NCBI GenBank assembly: GCA_000434775.1
Contig: FR895469.1
Span: forward strand, 1 to 15,547
Direction: 5' to 3'
From: Eggerthella sp. CAG:368
Lineage (GTDB): Bacteria; Actinomycetota; Coriobacteriia; Coriobacteriales; Eggerthellaceae
DNA: 15,547 nt
This document shows, piece by piece, positions 1 through 6,302 of this stretch (the stretch's first letter is position 1; each line of letters begins with the position of its first letter). The position numbers and the translations under genes are program-made. The notes under the pieces are model-generated. The model was not told where the DNA came from, searched no databases, and worked only from the letters and a program-made list of their open reading frames with translations.

Positions 1-73
1 AATTTCTTTTAAAAAAGTTAAGATTCGTGTCGCATTTCTTGAAATAATTCGTTCTTTTCTTCCTTAAAGCCAT
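1..73 (-). CDS. Possible 5' end of a divergent gene, cut by the window edge
   Basis: Reading the minus strand leftwards from base 73 there is an ATG preceded by an AGGAAAG Shine-Dalgarno-like stretch about 5 bases upstream. It is followed by 24 open codons up to the window edge (MALRKKRTNYFKKCDTNL then NFFKRN). The peptide is rich in Lys/Arg, as in the N-terminus of a cytoplasmic regulator or the cytoplasmic head of a membrane protein, but no family can be recognised from so little. If real, the space 74-308 is a divergent promoter region shared with the fabK-like gene. A chance ORF is equally possible. Confidence 0.25.
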   Translation of the reverse strand, partial: MALRKKRTNYFKKCDTNLNFFKRN

Positions 74-308
74 TCTCTCTTTCCTGTCACATCGATTCTC
101 TTTGACTAAACCTTGGCATTAATTACGGGTAGTTCTTTCCGATCCTTATGTTTGTACCTATCTTTTTCTGCTAAATACATCAGTAATAAGTGGAAGCATT
201 TACCATATTTGGATACCTCAAACTTTCAAATTACTTTACGATAGGTTGAATCAGTTTTAATACCGCTTATTACTGATATATCTGTTCAATAAATGGTAAG
301 GAATTAGC
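74..308. promoter_or_regulatory. Non-coding region upstream of the fabK-like gene
   Basis: No gene is visible here. The region is AT-rich and contains a strong inverted repeat (179-193 with 263-277). A possible plus-strand promoter has TTGAAT at 246-251 and TATTAC at 268-273 (16-base spacing, 4 of 6 matches in each box). Its -10 box falls inside the right arm of the inverted repeat. An AAGGA Shine-Dalgarno lies just before the ATG at 309. The promoter is a weak consensus match and is inferred only from the bases. Confidence 0.35.
179..277. repeat. 15-bp inverted repeat before the fabK-like gene
   Basis: ATCAGTAATAAGTGG at 179-193 is the reverse complement of CCGCTTATTACTGAT at 263-277 at 14 of 15 positions, and the one mismatch would be a G-U pair in RNA. 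The arms are separated by 69 bases. The right arm overlaps the candidate -10 box. It may be a paired operator for a dimeric repressor that loops DNA, or a long-range stem in the 5' untranslated RNA if transcription starts further upstream. It is not a terminator, because no T-run follows. Confidence 0.6.
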
Positions 309-1247
309 ATGAAAACAGAACTTTGTGACGTATTGGGAATTGAATACCCTATTATTCAGGGCGCAATGGCTCATATTTCTGACGGTCAATTTGCTGCTCA
401 CGTTAGTGAAGCAGGTGGATTAGGTGTTATAGCTTCAACGCTCCATGATGGAGCATGGGTAAAAGAACAAGTTGAAATTGCTCGTTCAATCACCGATAAA
501 CCTTTTGCCGTAAACCTCATCATGGAAAGCGCCATTGTTGAGGAATGTGCTCGTATGTGCGTTGAATTAAAAGTTCCTATTTGCACAATTAGCGCTGGAG
601 ATCCTTCAAAGATTGTTCCAATTCTTGTTGAAGGTGGAGTTAAAGTAATATGCCTCATTCCTCATGCTCGTGCCGCAAAGAAAATGCAAGATCTTGGCGC
701 CACTGCTGTTGTTGCTGAGGGCATGGAAGGTGGTGGACACATTGGACGTATGTGCACCTTCCCTATGGTTCGCCAGGTTGCTGAAGCGGTAGACATCCCT
801 GTTATTGCCGCAGGAGGAATTGCTGACGGAAAAGGATTTATAGCTGCGCTTATGCTTGGAGCTGTCGGTATTCAAATGGGAACCGCTTTCCTTGTGGCAG
901 ATGAATGCCCAATCAGTCCTGTTTATAAACAGGTTGTTATCGATGCTTCTGATCACGATACCGTTTTGACAGGCGAATATGGAAAGAAGCAGGTACGCTG
1001 CGTAAAGAGTCCTTTCACTGAAGCATACTGGAAACTTCATGATTCAGGAGCAAGCAGTGAAGAGCTCGACCAGTATTGTCGAGGCACGGTAAGTGCTGCC
1101 CGTGACGGAAATATTGAGCGTGGCGCTTTTTCTGCAGGAATGATAGCTGGCCTTATTAAAGAAACCAAGCCTACTAAGCAGATTATCAGCGACATAATGG
1201 CTGATGCGGATAATGCTTACGCGGAATTTAAAAAGATTTACGGCTAA
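309..1247 (+). CDS. fabK: FabK-type enoyl-ACP reductase II / nitronate monooxygenase-like flavoprotein
   Basis: The 312-residue protein is a TIM-barrel FMN enzyme of the nitronate monooxygenase/FabK superfamily. Visible features are the N-terminal YPIIQGAM segment (residues 13-20), AGGLGVI (35-41), AEGMEGGGHIG (136-146) and the FMN-phosphate segment PVIAAGGIADG (164-174). As I recall it, pneumococcal FabK shares the AEGME(A)GGHIG segment with its functional His144, and His144 falls at the same number here. FabK reduces trans-2-enoyl-ACP in the last step of each fatty-acid elongation cycle, using NAD(P)H and FMN in the cytoplasm. Length fits the family. The start is supported by AAGGA seven bases upstream. 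It begins a plus-strand cluster, five bases before the next gene. There are no adjacent fab genes to confirm the role, so a nitronate monooxygenase or another FMN oxidoreductase remains possible. Confidence 0.75.
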   Translation: MKTELCDVLGIEYPIIQGAMAHISDGQFAAHVSEAGGLGVIASTLHDGAWVKEQVEIARSITDKPFAVNLIMESAIVEECARMCVELKVPICTISAGDPSKIVPILVEGGVKVICLIPHARAAKKMQDLGATAVVAEGMEGGGHIGRMCTFPMVRQVAEAVDIPVIAAGGIADGKGFIAALMLGAVGIQMGTAFLVADECPISPVYKQVVIDASDHDTVLTGEYGKKQVRCVKSPFTEAYWKLHDSGASSEELDQYCRGTVSAARDGNIERGAFSAGMIAGLIKETKPTKQIISDIMADADNAYAEFKKIYG

Positions 1248-1252
1248 TTCCG

Positions 1253-1618
1253 ATGTCGAAACAAGATCACACTCAAGCAGATCTACGCAGACTCGAAAGA
1301 GACAACAAAACCGTTATGGCTATGGCGCAAATATATTGCCGTGGCCATAACCATATAAAAGAGAGAAATGAAGCACTGTGTACACAGTGCAAAGAAATCA
1401 TAGATTACGCCTTCGCAAAAACATATGCCTGTCCACACAAGCATAAAGGAACCTGCGACACTTGCTCCATACAATGCTACAAACCTGAAATGCGGCAAAA
1501 AATTCGCGAAGTCATGGCCTTTAGCGGTCCACGCATGATATTTCATCATCCCATCATGGCTATTCAACACCTAATAAGAAAACAAAACGAAAAGAGAAAC
1601 AGTGAACACCATAGATGA
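1253..1618 (+). CDS. YgbA-family (nitrous oxide-stimulated promoter) cysteine-rich protein
   Basis: The 121-residue soluble protein matches the YgbA_NO family by its layout: an N-terminal helix with RLERDNKTVMAMAQIYCRGH, then a Cys cluster (Cys46, Cys49, Cys62, Cys70, Cys73, Cys78), then the near-invariant block SGPRMIFHHPIMAIQHL near residues 92-108. E. coli ygbA is induced by nitric oxide and has been linked to sulfur and amino-acid metabolism under nitrosative stress; the biochemical role is not settled. The cysteines could bind a metal or Fe-S cluster, which is inference. The start lies five bases after the fabK-like stop with no good Shine-Dalgarno, suggesting translational coupling. Its 3' end overlaps the carbonic anhydrase start by 17 bases. 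Confidence 0.8.
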   Translation: MSKQDHTQADLRRLERDNKTVMAMAQIYCRGHNHIKERNEALCTQCKEIIDYAFAKTYACPHKHKGTCDTCSIQCYKPEMRQKIREVMAFSGPRMIFHHPIMAIQHLIRKQNEKRNSEHHR

Positions 1619-2156
1619 AATTCTTCAGTTCAATAGAACATTTGTCAAAAATGAAGAATACAAGCAATACGAAACAACGAAGTATCCTGACAAAAAACTC
1701 GCCATCGTAAGCTGCATGGACACACGCCTTACTGAACTTTTGCCAGCATCCTTAGGTTTAAAAAATGGAGATGCGAAAATTATCAAGAATGCTGGAGGAG
1801 TAATATCCCATCCTTTCGGAAGTGTTATAAGAAGCCTTCTTGTTGCCGTATTTGAACTTGACGTAAATACCATTATGGTCATTGGGCACAGTAACTGCGG
1901 AGCTCAGCATATGAACGCTGAAGAAATGTGTCGCCATATGATTAACTCAGGAGTTCCTCAGGATCATATAGACCTCATGCACTACTGTGGAATTGATTTT
2001 GAAAAATGGTTGGCGGGATTCGAAAATGGAGAAATGAGTGTAAAAGAAACCGTAAACACTATTAAACATCACCCACTCATGCCTAAATCTCTTGATGTTA
2101 GAGGATTTATCATCGACTCAACAACAGGTGAGCTTACGCCCATTCAGTGCGACTAA
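1602..2156 (+). CDS. Beta-class carbonic anhydrase (YtiB-like)
   Basis: The 184-residue protein has the beta-carbonic anhydrase active site: Cys38-Met-Asp40-Thr-Arg42 (SCMDTR), then GHSNCG with His96 and Cys99. Cys38, His96 and Cys99 are the predicted zinc ligands and Asp40/Arg42 the catalytic dyad. KNAGG (62-66) and HPFGSVIRSLLVAVFEL (from 70) complete the fold. It interconverts CO2 and bicarbonate in the cytoplasm, supplying bicarbonate to carboxylases or buffering pH. It resembles the short Bacillus YtiB type rather than plant-type enzymes. The start is a GTG inside the end of the preceding gene; the nearby ATG at 1615 is out of frame. The 17-base overlap implies one transcript and coupled translation. 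The next gene is a membrane transporter. Confidence 0.88.
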   Translation: MNTIDEILQFNRTFVKNEEYKQYETTKYPDKKLAIVSCMDTRLTELLPASLGLKNGDAKIIKNAGGVISHPFGSVIRSLLVAVFELDVNTIMVIGHSNCGAQHMNAEEMCRHMINSGVPQDHIDLMHYCGIDFEKWLAGFENGEMSVKETVNTIKHHPLMPKSLDVRGFIIDSTTGELTPIQCD

Positions 2157-2225
2157 ATAGCCAATCATTACCAACTGGTAAAAAAGGATTCATATTAAAA
2201 GAAGAATAACTAAAATAAAAATATT

Positions 2226-3503
2226 ATGACTACAGCACAGATACTATCAATCATCATTTTTGTGGTAGTAATGGTTCTCATTGCTTCCGAGAAAATCCAC
2301 CGAACTACAGCAGCACTCTGCGGTGCAGTTGCGCTCATCCTTTTCGGAATCATCGATTTCGACACAAGTGTTTCTCACATTGACTTTGGAACACTTGGAG
2401 TTCTTGTTGGAATGATGCTCTTTGTTGGGGTAATTAAGGAATCAGGTATTTTCGAATACCTAGCCATTAAATCAGCGAAAATGGTTAAGGGTAATCCTTG
2501 GATGATCATGATCGTATTCGTCCTTATTACTGCCCTACTCTCTGCTCTACTCGATAACGTAACAACAATTCTTCTGATCGGTCCTGTAACCTATACTGTT
2601 TGTAAGCTGTTATTAGGAATTAACCCCGTTCCGTTCTTTATAACTGAAATCCTTGCTTCAAATATTGGTGGAACCGCAACACTTATCGGCGATCCGCCTA
2701 ACATCATGATTGGGTCAGCGGCAAATCTTTCATTCATCGATTTCGTAAACTACGATACTCCCGCTGTTCTTCTTATGCTTATCTCCGTAATCGTGGTGTG
2801 TTATTTCCTGTATGGACGCAAGCTTTCAGTAGCACCTAAAAAGCGAGAAGCAGTATTAGATTTAATCGAAGAAAACGCTATCCATGACAAAAAGCTTTTC
2901 CGTAAGAGCGTTGTTATGATTTTCCTTGTTGCCCTTGCTTTTGTTGTTCATGGGCAATTCGGAATTGAACCGTGCGTTATTGCTCTCACCGCTGCCGCCG
3001 TTATGCTTGTGATTAGCGGTGCGGACATGGAACAAACAATTCGCGAGGTTGAATGGTCAACCATTGGCTTTTTTGCAGGTCTTTTTGTAGTGGTTGGGGG
3101 CATGGCAGAAACAGGCGTAATAAACATGCTTGCACAGGGTCTCATTGATATTACGCATGGCGACACCTTCCTTACCATTATTGTTTTACTTTGGGCAAGT
3201 GCAATTATCTCTTCGGTTCTCGACAACATCCCACTTGTCGCAACGATGATCCCGATTATTACCACTATGGGCGGTGCAGGAATTGATGTACAGCCTCTTT
3301 GGTGGGCACTATCTCTAGGCGCTTGTATTGGAGGATGCGGAACACTTATTGGCGCTTCAGCAAACGTAGTTATGGCTTCTATCTCAGATAGAAATGGGCA
3401 TCCCATCACCTTCATGGAATACACCAAAATAGGCTTCCCCATCATGATTCTTTGCACAGCTATAGCCTGTGTTTACCTGATAATTCGTTTCTGTGTTTTC
3501 TAG
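2226..3503 (+). CDS. ArsB/NhaD-type (SLC13-like, CitMHS) membrane transporter
   Basis: The 425-residue polytopic membrane protein belongs to the ion-transporter superfamily that includes ArsB, NhaD and the P protein. It shows the internal two-fold repeat typical of the group: LLDNVTTILLIGPV (108-121) with GGTATLIGDPPNI (148-160) in the first half, and VLDNIPLVATMIPII (331-345) with GGCGTLIGASANVV (369-382) in the second half. The remainder is about ten hydrophobic segments with a charged cytoplasmic loop near 199-228. The substrate cannot be read from sequence: arsenite, Na+/H+ exchange and carboxylate or other anion transport are all possible. No ArsR, ArsC or ArsA gene is present, arguing against a standard ars operon. 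The ATG at 2226 has no clear Shine-Dalgarno, but an in-frame stop at 2211 and the family N-terminus support it. A terminator follows. Confidence 0.82.
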   Translation: MTTAQILSIIIFVVVMVLIASEKIHRTTAALCGAVALILFGIIDFDTSVSHIDFGTLGVLVGMMLFVGVIKESGIFEYLAIKSAKMVKGNPWMIMIVFVLITALLSALLDNVTTILLIGPVTYTVCKLLLGINPVPFFITEILASNIGGTATLIGDPPNIMIGSAANLSFIDFVNYDTPAVLLMLISVIVVCYFLYGRKLSVAPKKREAVLDLIEENAIHDKKLFRKSVVMIFLVALAFVVHGQFGIEPCVIALTAAAVMLVISGADMEQTIREVEWSTIGFFAGLFVVVGGMAETGVINMLAQGLIDITHGDTFLTIIVLLWASAIISSVLDNIPLVATMIPIITTMGGAGIDVQPLWWALSLGACIGGCGTLIGASANVVMASISDRNGHPITFMEYTKIGFPIMILCTAIACVYLIIRFCVF

Positions 3504-3530
3504 AGATTACATCCAACAAGCAAACACACA

Positions 3531-3564
3531 TAAATGGAGACCCAAGAGGGTCTCTATTTATTTT
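3531..3564 (+). terminator. Intrinsic terminator of the fabK-to-transporter cluster
   Basis: A 13-bp stem pairs 3531-3543 with 3548-3560 (core GGAGACCC / GGGTCTCT, with A/T-rich flanks and one G-T pair), closing a four-base AAGA loop. TTTT follows at 3561. This ends transcription of the plus-strand block about 28 bases after the transporter stop. Confidence 0.9.
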
Positions 3565-3663
3565 CACCCATCAAAACAAACTCTATAGGTAAGGTAATTT
3601 ACAGTAGATAATCTAAATGATTCTTCGAGATCGATAAAGATCTGTCTAGAAATCTGTAGGACG

Positions 3664-3704
3664 TTTTAGGTATTACCCGAAGCAATCTTGCGTAATACCT
3701 AAAA
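3664..3704. repeat. Perfect 13-bp inverted repeat in convergent intergenic space
   Basis: TTTTAGGTATTAC at 3664-3676 is the exact reverse complement of GTAATACCTAAAA at 3692-3704. The 15-base spacer itself holds GCAA-TC-TTGC (3682-3691). No T-run follows either arm outside the stem, so it is not a standard intrinsic terminator. It sits between two convergent genes: the transporter ends at 3503 and already has a terminator, and the DUF4013-like gene ends at 3768. It could be a 3'-end stabilising or non-canonical terminator hairpin of the minus-strand gene, or a protein-binding palindrome. Nothing else gene-like is visible in 3565-3767. Confidence 0.6.
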
Positions 3705-3767
3705 TCCTTAGCGCGGTATCTACGAAGAGGCGTTCTCGGAAACAAAAGAATCCATGCAGAAAGCTAT

Positions 3768-4844
3768 CTACTTAGAAACATCAGAAGAATCATTCGAAGG
3801 AAGATTCCCAGAAGATGATTGCTGGCTCGCCTGACTTGACGCTTCAGGATGATTTACCACATTACTACAAGGCGCAGTATTTTCTGTGCCACCTTGAGGC
3901 TGAAAGTGGGCTTCATTTTGAACGGGAACAGGCTGCGATTGCTGCACTGAGTAAGTTGCCTCATTAACACTTCCTCCCTGTTGAAATGAAACGTCTTGAT
4001 AAGGCTGATAATACTGAACCTGAGGAACACAGTATTGCTTTTCAAAAGGCATGAGATCTTCTTGTCCACCCCAAGAAGAAACCTCAAATTGTCTCATCCA
4101 ATACCCAAGAGCACGAGCCACAAGCGCTTCTTGAAACATCCAAAGAAAAAAGAAAACAAGACAACCAAATACAACAAAAAGAATACCCAGGAACATAACA
4201 GCTATGATTGCTTCACTACCATGCACTAATGTCGCTGCAAAAACTCCCAAAAGAACTAAAACAACCGCAATTATTCCGATTATTGCGCTTACCACAAGAC
4301 CCACAACAATCGACATTGCCAAGATCCTCAAAAGACCGGTAAAGTCGTAGCGAATCATCGCCCAAATTTTACCGAGCTGAAACCCAGACGAGAGAGTGGT
4401 ATATATTGAGGTTCGCATAGAGCCCACATATACAAAGAACTCAACAAGTAAAGAAAGAACGATACCAACAAGAGTTGTAAGAATAACCAAGAACAGACTT
4501 CCACCAATACTACTCAGAGAAACACCTACTCCGATTGAAACTCCAGTAATAAAGCTGGATAAAAACGAGAAGAACGTTGGTGCTAAGCTAAAAACAAAGC
4601 TAATGACAAAAATATATAAACCACGTTTATAAAGGGTTCCGTCTTCATTGGCGAAAATACGCTCACCCATTGGACGGTGTATATTCCAAGCAATTTCACG
4701 TGCCCATCCATACAGATAACCAAAGGCAACAATGACGCCAAAAACAGGAATGAAGCAAAGAAGACCGAGTTTTAGAAACTTAGAAAACCACCCTGGAGAA
4801 TTAATAATATCTCCCCATGAAGCTGCAAAGTACCCTTTTTGCAA
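3768..4844 (-). CDS. DUF4013-like multi-pass membrane protein with Gln/Ser-rich tail
   Basis: About 358 residues. It has about five hydrophobic stretches (roughly 23-45, 76-98, 113-140, 172-205 and 211-240), then a low-complexity tail of about 85 residues rich in Gln, Ser, Asn and Pro that is probably disordered. The N-terminal pattern of an amphipathic segment then a Leu/Ile/Phe helix and GYLYGWAREIAWNI resembles DUF4013 proteins, whose function is unknown. The start is uncertain: AAGGAG ends one base before a TTG at 4853 but ten bases before a TTG at 4844, so 4844 is preferred; an upstream ATG is followed at once by a stop. It lies downstream of rplL beyond that gene's terminator. No clear promoter was seen, so it may depend on read-through. 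Confidence 0.7.
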   Translation of the reverse strand: MQKGYFAASWGDIINSPGWFSKFLKLGLLCFIPVFGVIVAFGYLYGWAREIAWNIHRPMGERIFANEDGTLYKRGLYIFVISFVFSLAPTFFSFLSSFITGVSIGVGVSLSSIGGSLFLVILTTLVGIVLSLLVEFFVYVGSMRTSIYTTLSSGFQLGKIWAMIRYDFTGLLRILAMSIVVGLVVSAIIGIIAVVLVLLGVFAATLVHGSEAIIAVMFLGILFVVFGCLVFFFLWMFQEALVARALGYWMRQFEVSSWGGQEDLMPFEKQYCVPQVQYYQPYQDVSFQQGGSVNEATYSVQQSQPVPVQNEAHFQPQGGTENTAPCSNVVNHPEASSQASQQSSSGNLPSNDSSDVSK

Positions 4845-4884
4845 TGCGATCAAACTCCTTATTGCTTACATGATTTTTATCCAA

Positions 4885-4920
4885 TAATAAACAAAAACAG
4901 GGAGCATTACGCTCCCTGTT
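4885..4920 (-). terminator. Intrinsic terminator after rplL
   Basis: On the minus strand AACAGGGAGC (4920-4911) pairs with GCTCCCTGTT (4905-4896) in a 10-bp stem with a five-base loop. A T-rich run follows (TTTTTGTTTATTATT when the last stem bases are included). It lies 54 bases past the rplL stop and should end the rplJ-rplL transcript before the DUF4013-like gene. Confidence 0.9.
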
Positions 4921-4973
4921 AGTAAGGCGTAAACTTGTTGAAAACGCCCTATATATCACTTTCGAAGTGTAAG

Positions 4974-5351
4974 TTACTTCAAGGTAACAGCAGCACCAGC
5001 GTCTTCGAGGGTAGACTTGATTTCCTCAGCCTTATCCTTAGCAACGCCTTCCTGTACAGGAGCAGGAGCGGACTCTACGAGTTCTTTAGCTTCTTTCAAG
5101 CCGAGACCGGTGATCTCACGAACTGCCTTAATAACAGCGATCTTGTTGTCACCAAAGCCTTCGAGAACAACGTCAAACTCAGTCTTTTCCTCTGCGCCAC
5201 CCTCAGCAGCAGCAGCACCAGCACCAGCAACCATTACAGGAGCAGCAGCGGATACACCGAATACCTCTTCGAGTTCTTTTACGAGCTCAGAAAGCTCGAG
5301 AGCAGGCATTTCTTTTAATGCTTCTACGATTTCTTCACGAGTTACAGCCAT
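4974..5351 (-). CDS. rplL: Ribosomal protein bL12 (L7/L12)
   Basis: The protein has 125 residues, the normal length. The N-terminal dimerisation domain (MAVTREEIVEALKEM, ELSELVKELEEVFGV) is followed by an Ala/Gly-rich hinge and the C-terminal factor-binding domain, with EKTEFDVVL, KIAVIKAVREITGLGLKEAK and a final GAAVTLK. It forms the flexible stalk of the large ribosomal subunit that recruits and stimulates translation GTPases; dimers bind L10. The ATG at 5351 is chosen because AAGGAG lies seven bases upstream and MAVT fits the family; a longer frame adds ten spurious residues. It follows rplJ after a 98-base gap and precedes a terminator. rpoB does not follow, although it does in most bacteria. 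Confidence 0.98.
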   Translation of the reverse strand: MAVTREEIVEALKEMPALELSELVKELEEVFGVSAAAPVMVAGAGAAAAEGGAEEKTEFDVVLEGFGDNKIAVIKAVREITGLGLKEAKELVESAPAPVQEGVAKDKAEEIKSTLEDAGAAVTLK

Positions 5352-5404
5352 GATATGACTCCTTGTCTTTTTAGTACGCATTAGTAGCGTTTCAATACTT
5401 TTAT

Positions 5405-5422
5405 TTGTAGCCTATGCTACAA
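5405..5422 (-). other. Small hairpin between rplJ and rplL
   Basis: TTGTAGC (5405-5411) and GCTACAA (5416-5422) form a perfect 7-bp stem with a four-base loop in the 98-base gap between rplJ and rplL. No T-run strong enough for termination follows. It may be an RNA processing or stability element helping set the higher L7/L12 output relative to L10; that role is inferred. Confidence 0.4.
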
Positions 5423-5449
5423 GCTTCATTCCCTTTAAAGCAGTTAGCT

Positions 5450-5971
5450 TTATGCAGCGGGTTTTTGTTCTGCAATTGCATTTACGCAACGAGCAAAAGC
5501 CTCCATTGGACCATTGAGAACGCGTACCGTTTGCGTAAGTGGATTCTGGAGAGAACCAAGAAGTTTCGCGATAAGCTCCTCGCGAGAAGGAAGAGCAGCA
5601 ATCTTCTCAACTGCCTCTGCATCAACGAAAGCACCATCCATGATGCCACCCTTGATTACCAAATTCTCATTTCCCTTTGCAAAGTCCTTAATAGCTTTAG
5701 CTGAAGCAACAGGATCTCCCTCAGCAAAAACAAAAGCAGAAGGACCAGAAAGAATTTCATCAACATTTGGCATGTCGAGTTCTTTCAAAGCCAGCTGAAC
5801 AAGAGTGTTCTTGTGAACCTTCATGATTGCGCCAGCTTCACGAATGTTACGACGAAGCTGCTGAGATTCCTTAACGGTAAGTCCGCGATAATCAACAACC
5901 CACATTGCTGTGATGTCAGCGAGATCAGACTTGATTACCTCAAGTCTTTCAGTGTTCTGTACACTTGGCAT
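5450..5971 (-). CDS. rplJ: Ribosomal protein uL10
   Basis: The 173-residue protein is of normal length. It starts MPSVQNTERLEVIKSDLADI and contains the conserved VDYRGLTVKESQQLRRNIRE and VHKNTLVQLAL segments of the rRNA-binding domain. A C-terminal helix region (from about residue 130) carries the L7/L12 dimers. L10 anchors the stalk at the L11/23S rRNA site. The ATG has AGGAGGT about nine bases upstream. The gene is preceded by a structured leader of about 220 bases with an internal terminator hairpin, the usual autoregulation site for L10 with L7/L12. It is separated from rplA by four unrelated genes. Confidence 0.98.
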   Translation of the reverse strand: MPSVQNTERLEVIKSDLADITAMWVVDYRGLTVKESQQLRRNIREAGAIMKVHKNTLVQLALKELDMPNVDEILSGPSAFVFAEGDPVASAKAIKDFAKGNENLVIKGGIMDGAFVDAEAVEKIAALPSREELIAKLLGSLQNPLTQTVRVLNGPMEAFARCVNAIAEQKPAA

Positions 5972-6191
5972 TCTATTTACACCTCCTCTTTTTAAAGCAT
6001 CGGGTTCCGCACCTTAACAGATGGGTCGAGCCTTAAAAAGAAACGACCTCTACTGCACGTGACAGCAGAGGTCGGCTAAAGACATCTTTATGACCACCTC
6101 GGCGGGCCGTGTATACGATTAAACCTTACGGTACCAGCTGTCTTGGGCAGCGGAACATGTTGTATTCCGTGTAGCTACTTCTTAAAGCAGC
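5972..6191 (-). promoter_or_regulatory. Structured 5' leader of rplJ-rplL (probable L10 leader)
   Basis: This untranslated region of about 220 bases runs from the predicted start of transcription to the rplJ ATG. On the RNA strand it holds a small helix (CTTTA/TAAAG around 6077-6090) and then a strong terminator-like hairpin at 6044-6074. GAGGT at 6100-6096 could instead pair with ACCTC at 6072-6068 inside the 5' arm of that hairpin, giving an antiterminator alternative. In many bacteria the L10-(L7/L12) complex binds such a leader and represses its own operon. The position and architecture fit; the match to the known L10 leader family was not tested. Confidence 0.75.
6035..6074 (-). terminator. 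Attenuator hairpin inside the rplJ leader
   Basis: On the minus strand CGACCTCTGCTG (6074-6063) pairs with CAGTAGAGGTCG (6055-6044) in a 12-bp stem including one G-U pair, closing a seven-base loop (6056-6062). TTTCTTTTT follows directly. This has the form of an intrinsic terminator located about 70 bases before the rplJ start, so it is best read as a conditional terminator. Confidence 0.75.
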
Positions 6192-6197
6192 TTGTCT

Positions 6198-6225
6198 ATT
6201 ATAGTAAACCCGTCAATCATTACAA
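6198..6225 (-). promoter_or_regulatory. Sigma-70-type promoter for the rplJ-rplL leader
   Basis: On the minus strand a perfect TATAAT occupies 6203-6198, and TTGTAA at 6225-6220 gives a four-of-six -35 box with 16-base spacing. It lies between the terminator of the upstream membrane-protein gene and the structured leader, exactly where an independent rplJL promoter is needed. Confidence 0.65.
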
Positions 6226-6258
6226 GCATGTATTTTACGTTTCACAACTTCATCACGA

Positions 6259-6294
6259 ATAAAAAACAAGGGTCAAATTTTTTTGACCCTTGTT
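6259..6294 (-). terminator. Intrinsic terminator after the large membrane-protein gene
   Basis: AACAAGGGTCAAA (6265-6277) and TTTGACCCTTGTT (6282-6294) form a 13-bp perfect stem with a four-base loop. On the minus strand it is followed by a T-run (6266-6261). It starts eight bases past the stop at 6303. Confidence 0.92.
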
Positions 6295-6302
6295 GTAAAA
6301 CC

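Noticed and set aside
606..1040. A 144-residue minus-strand frame inside the fabK-like gene
   Set aside because: It is a shadow of a gene with clear conserved motifs and has no recognisable features of its own.
2168..2181. Small TTACCA-AC-TGGTAA hairpin before the transporter gene
   Set aside because: The loop is only two bases and A-residues rather than T-residues follow, so it is not a terminator.
2948..3457. A 169-residue minus-strand frame inside the transporter gene
   Set aside because: It mirrors the transporter's hydrophobic codons and carries no domain motif.
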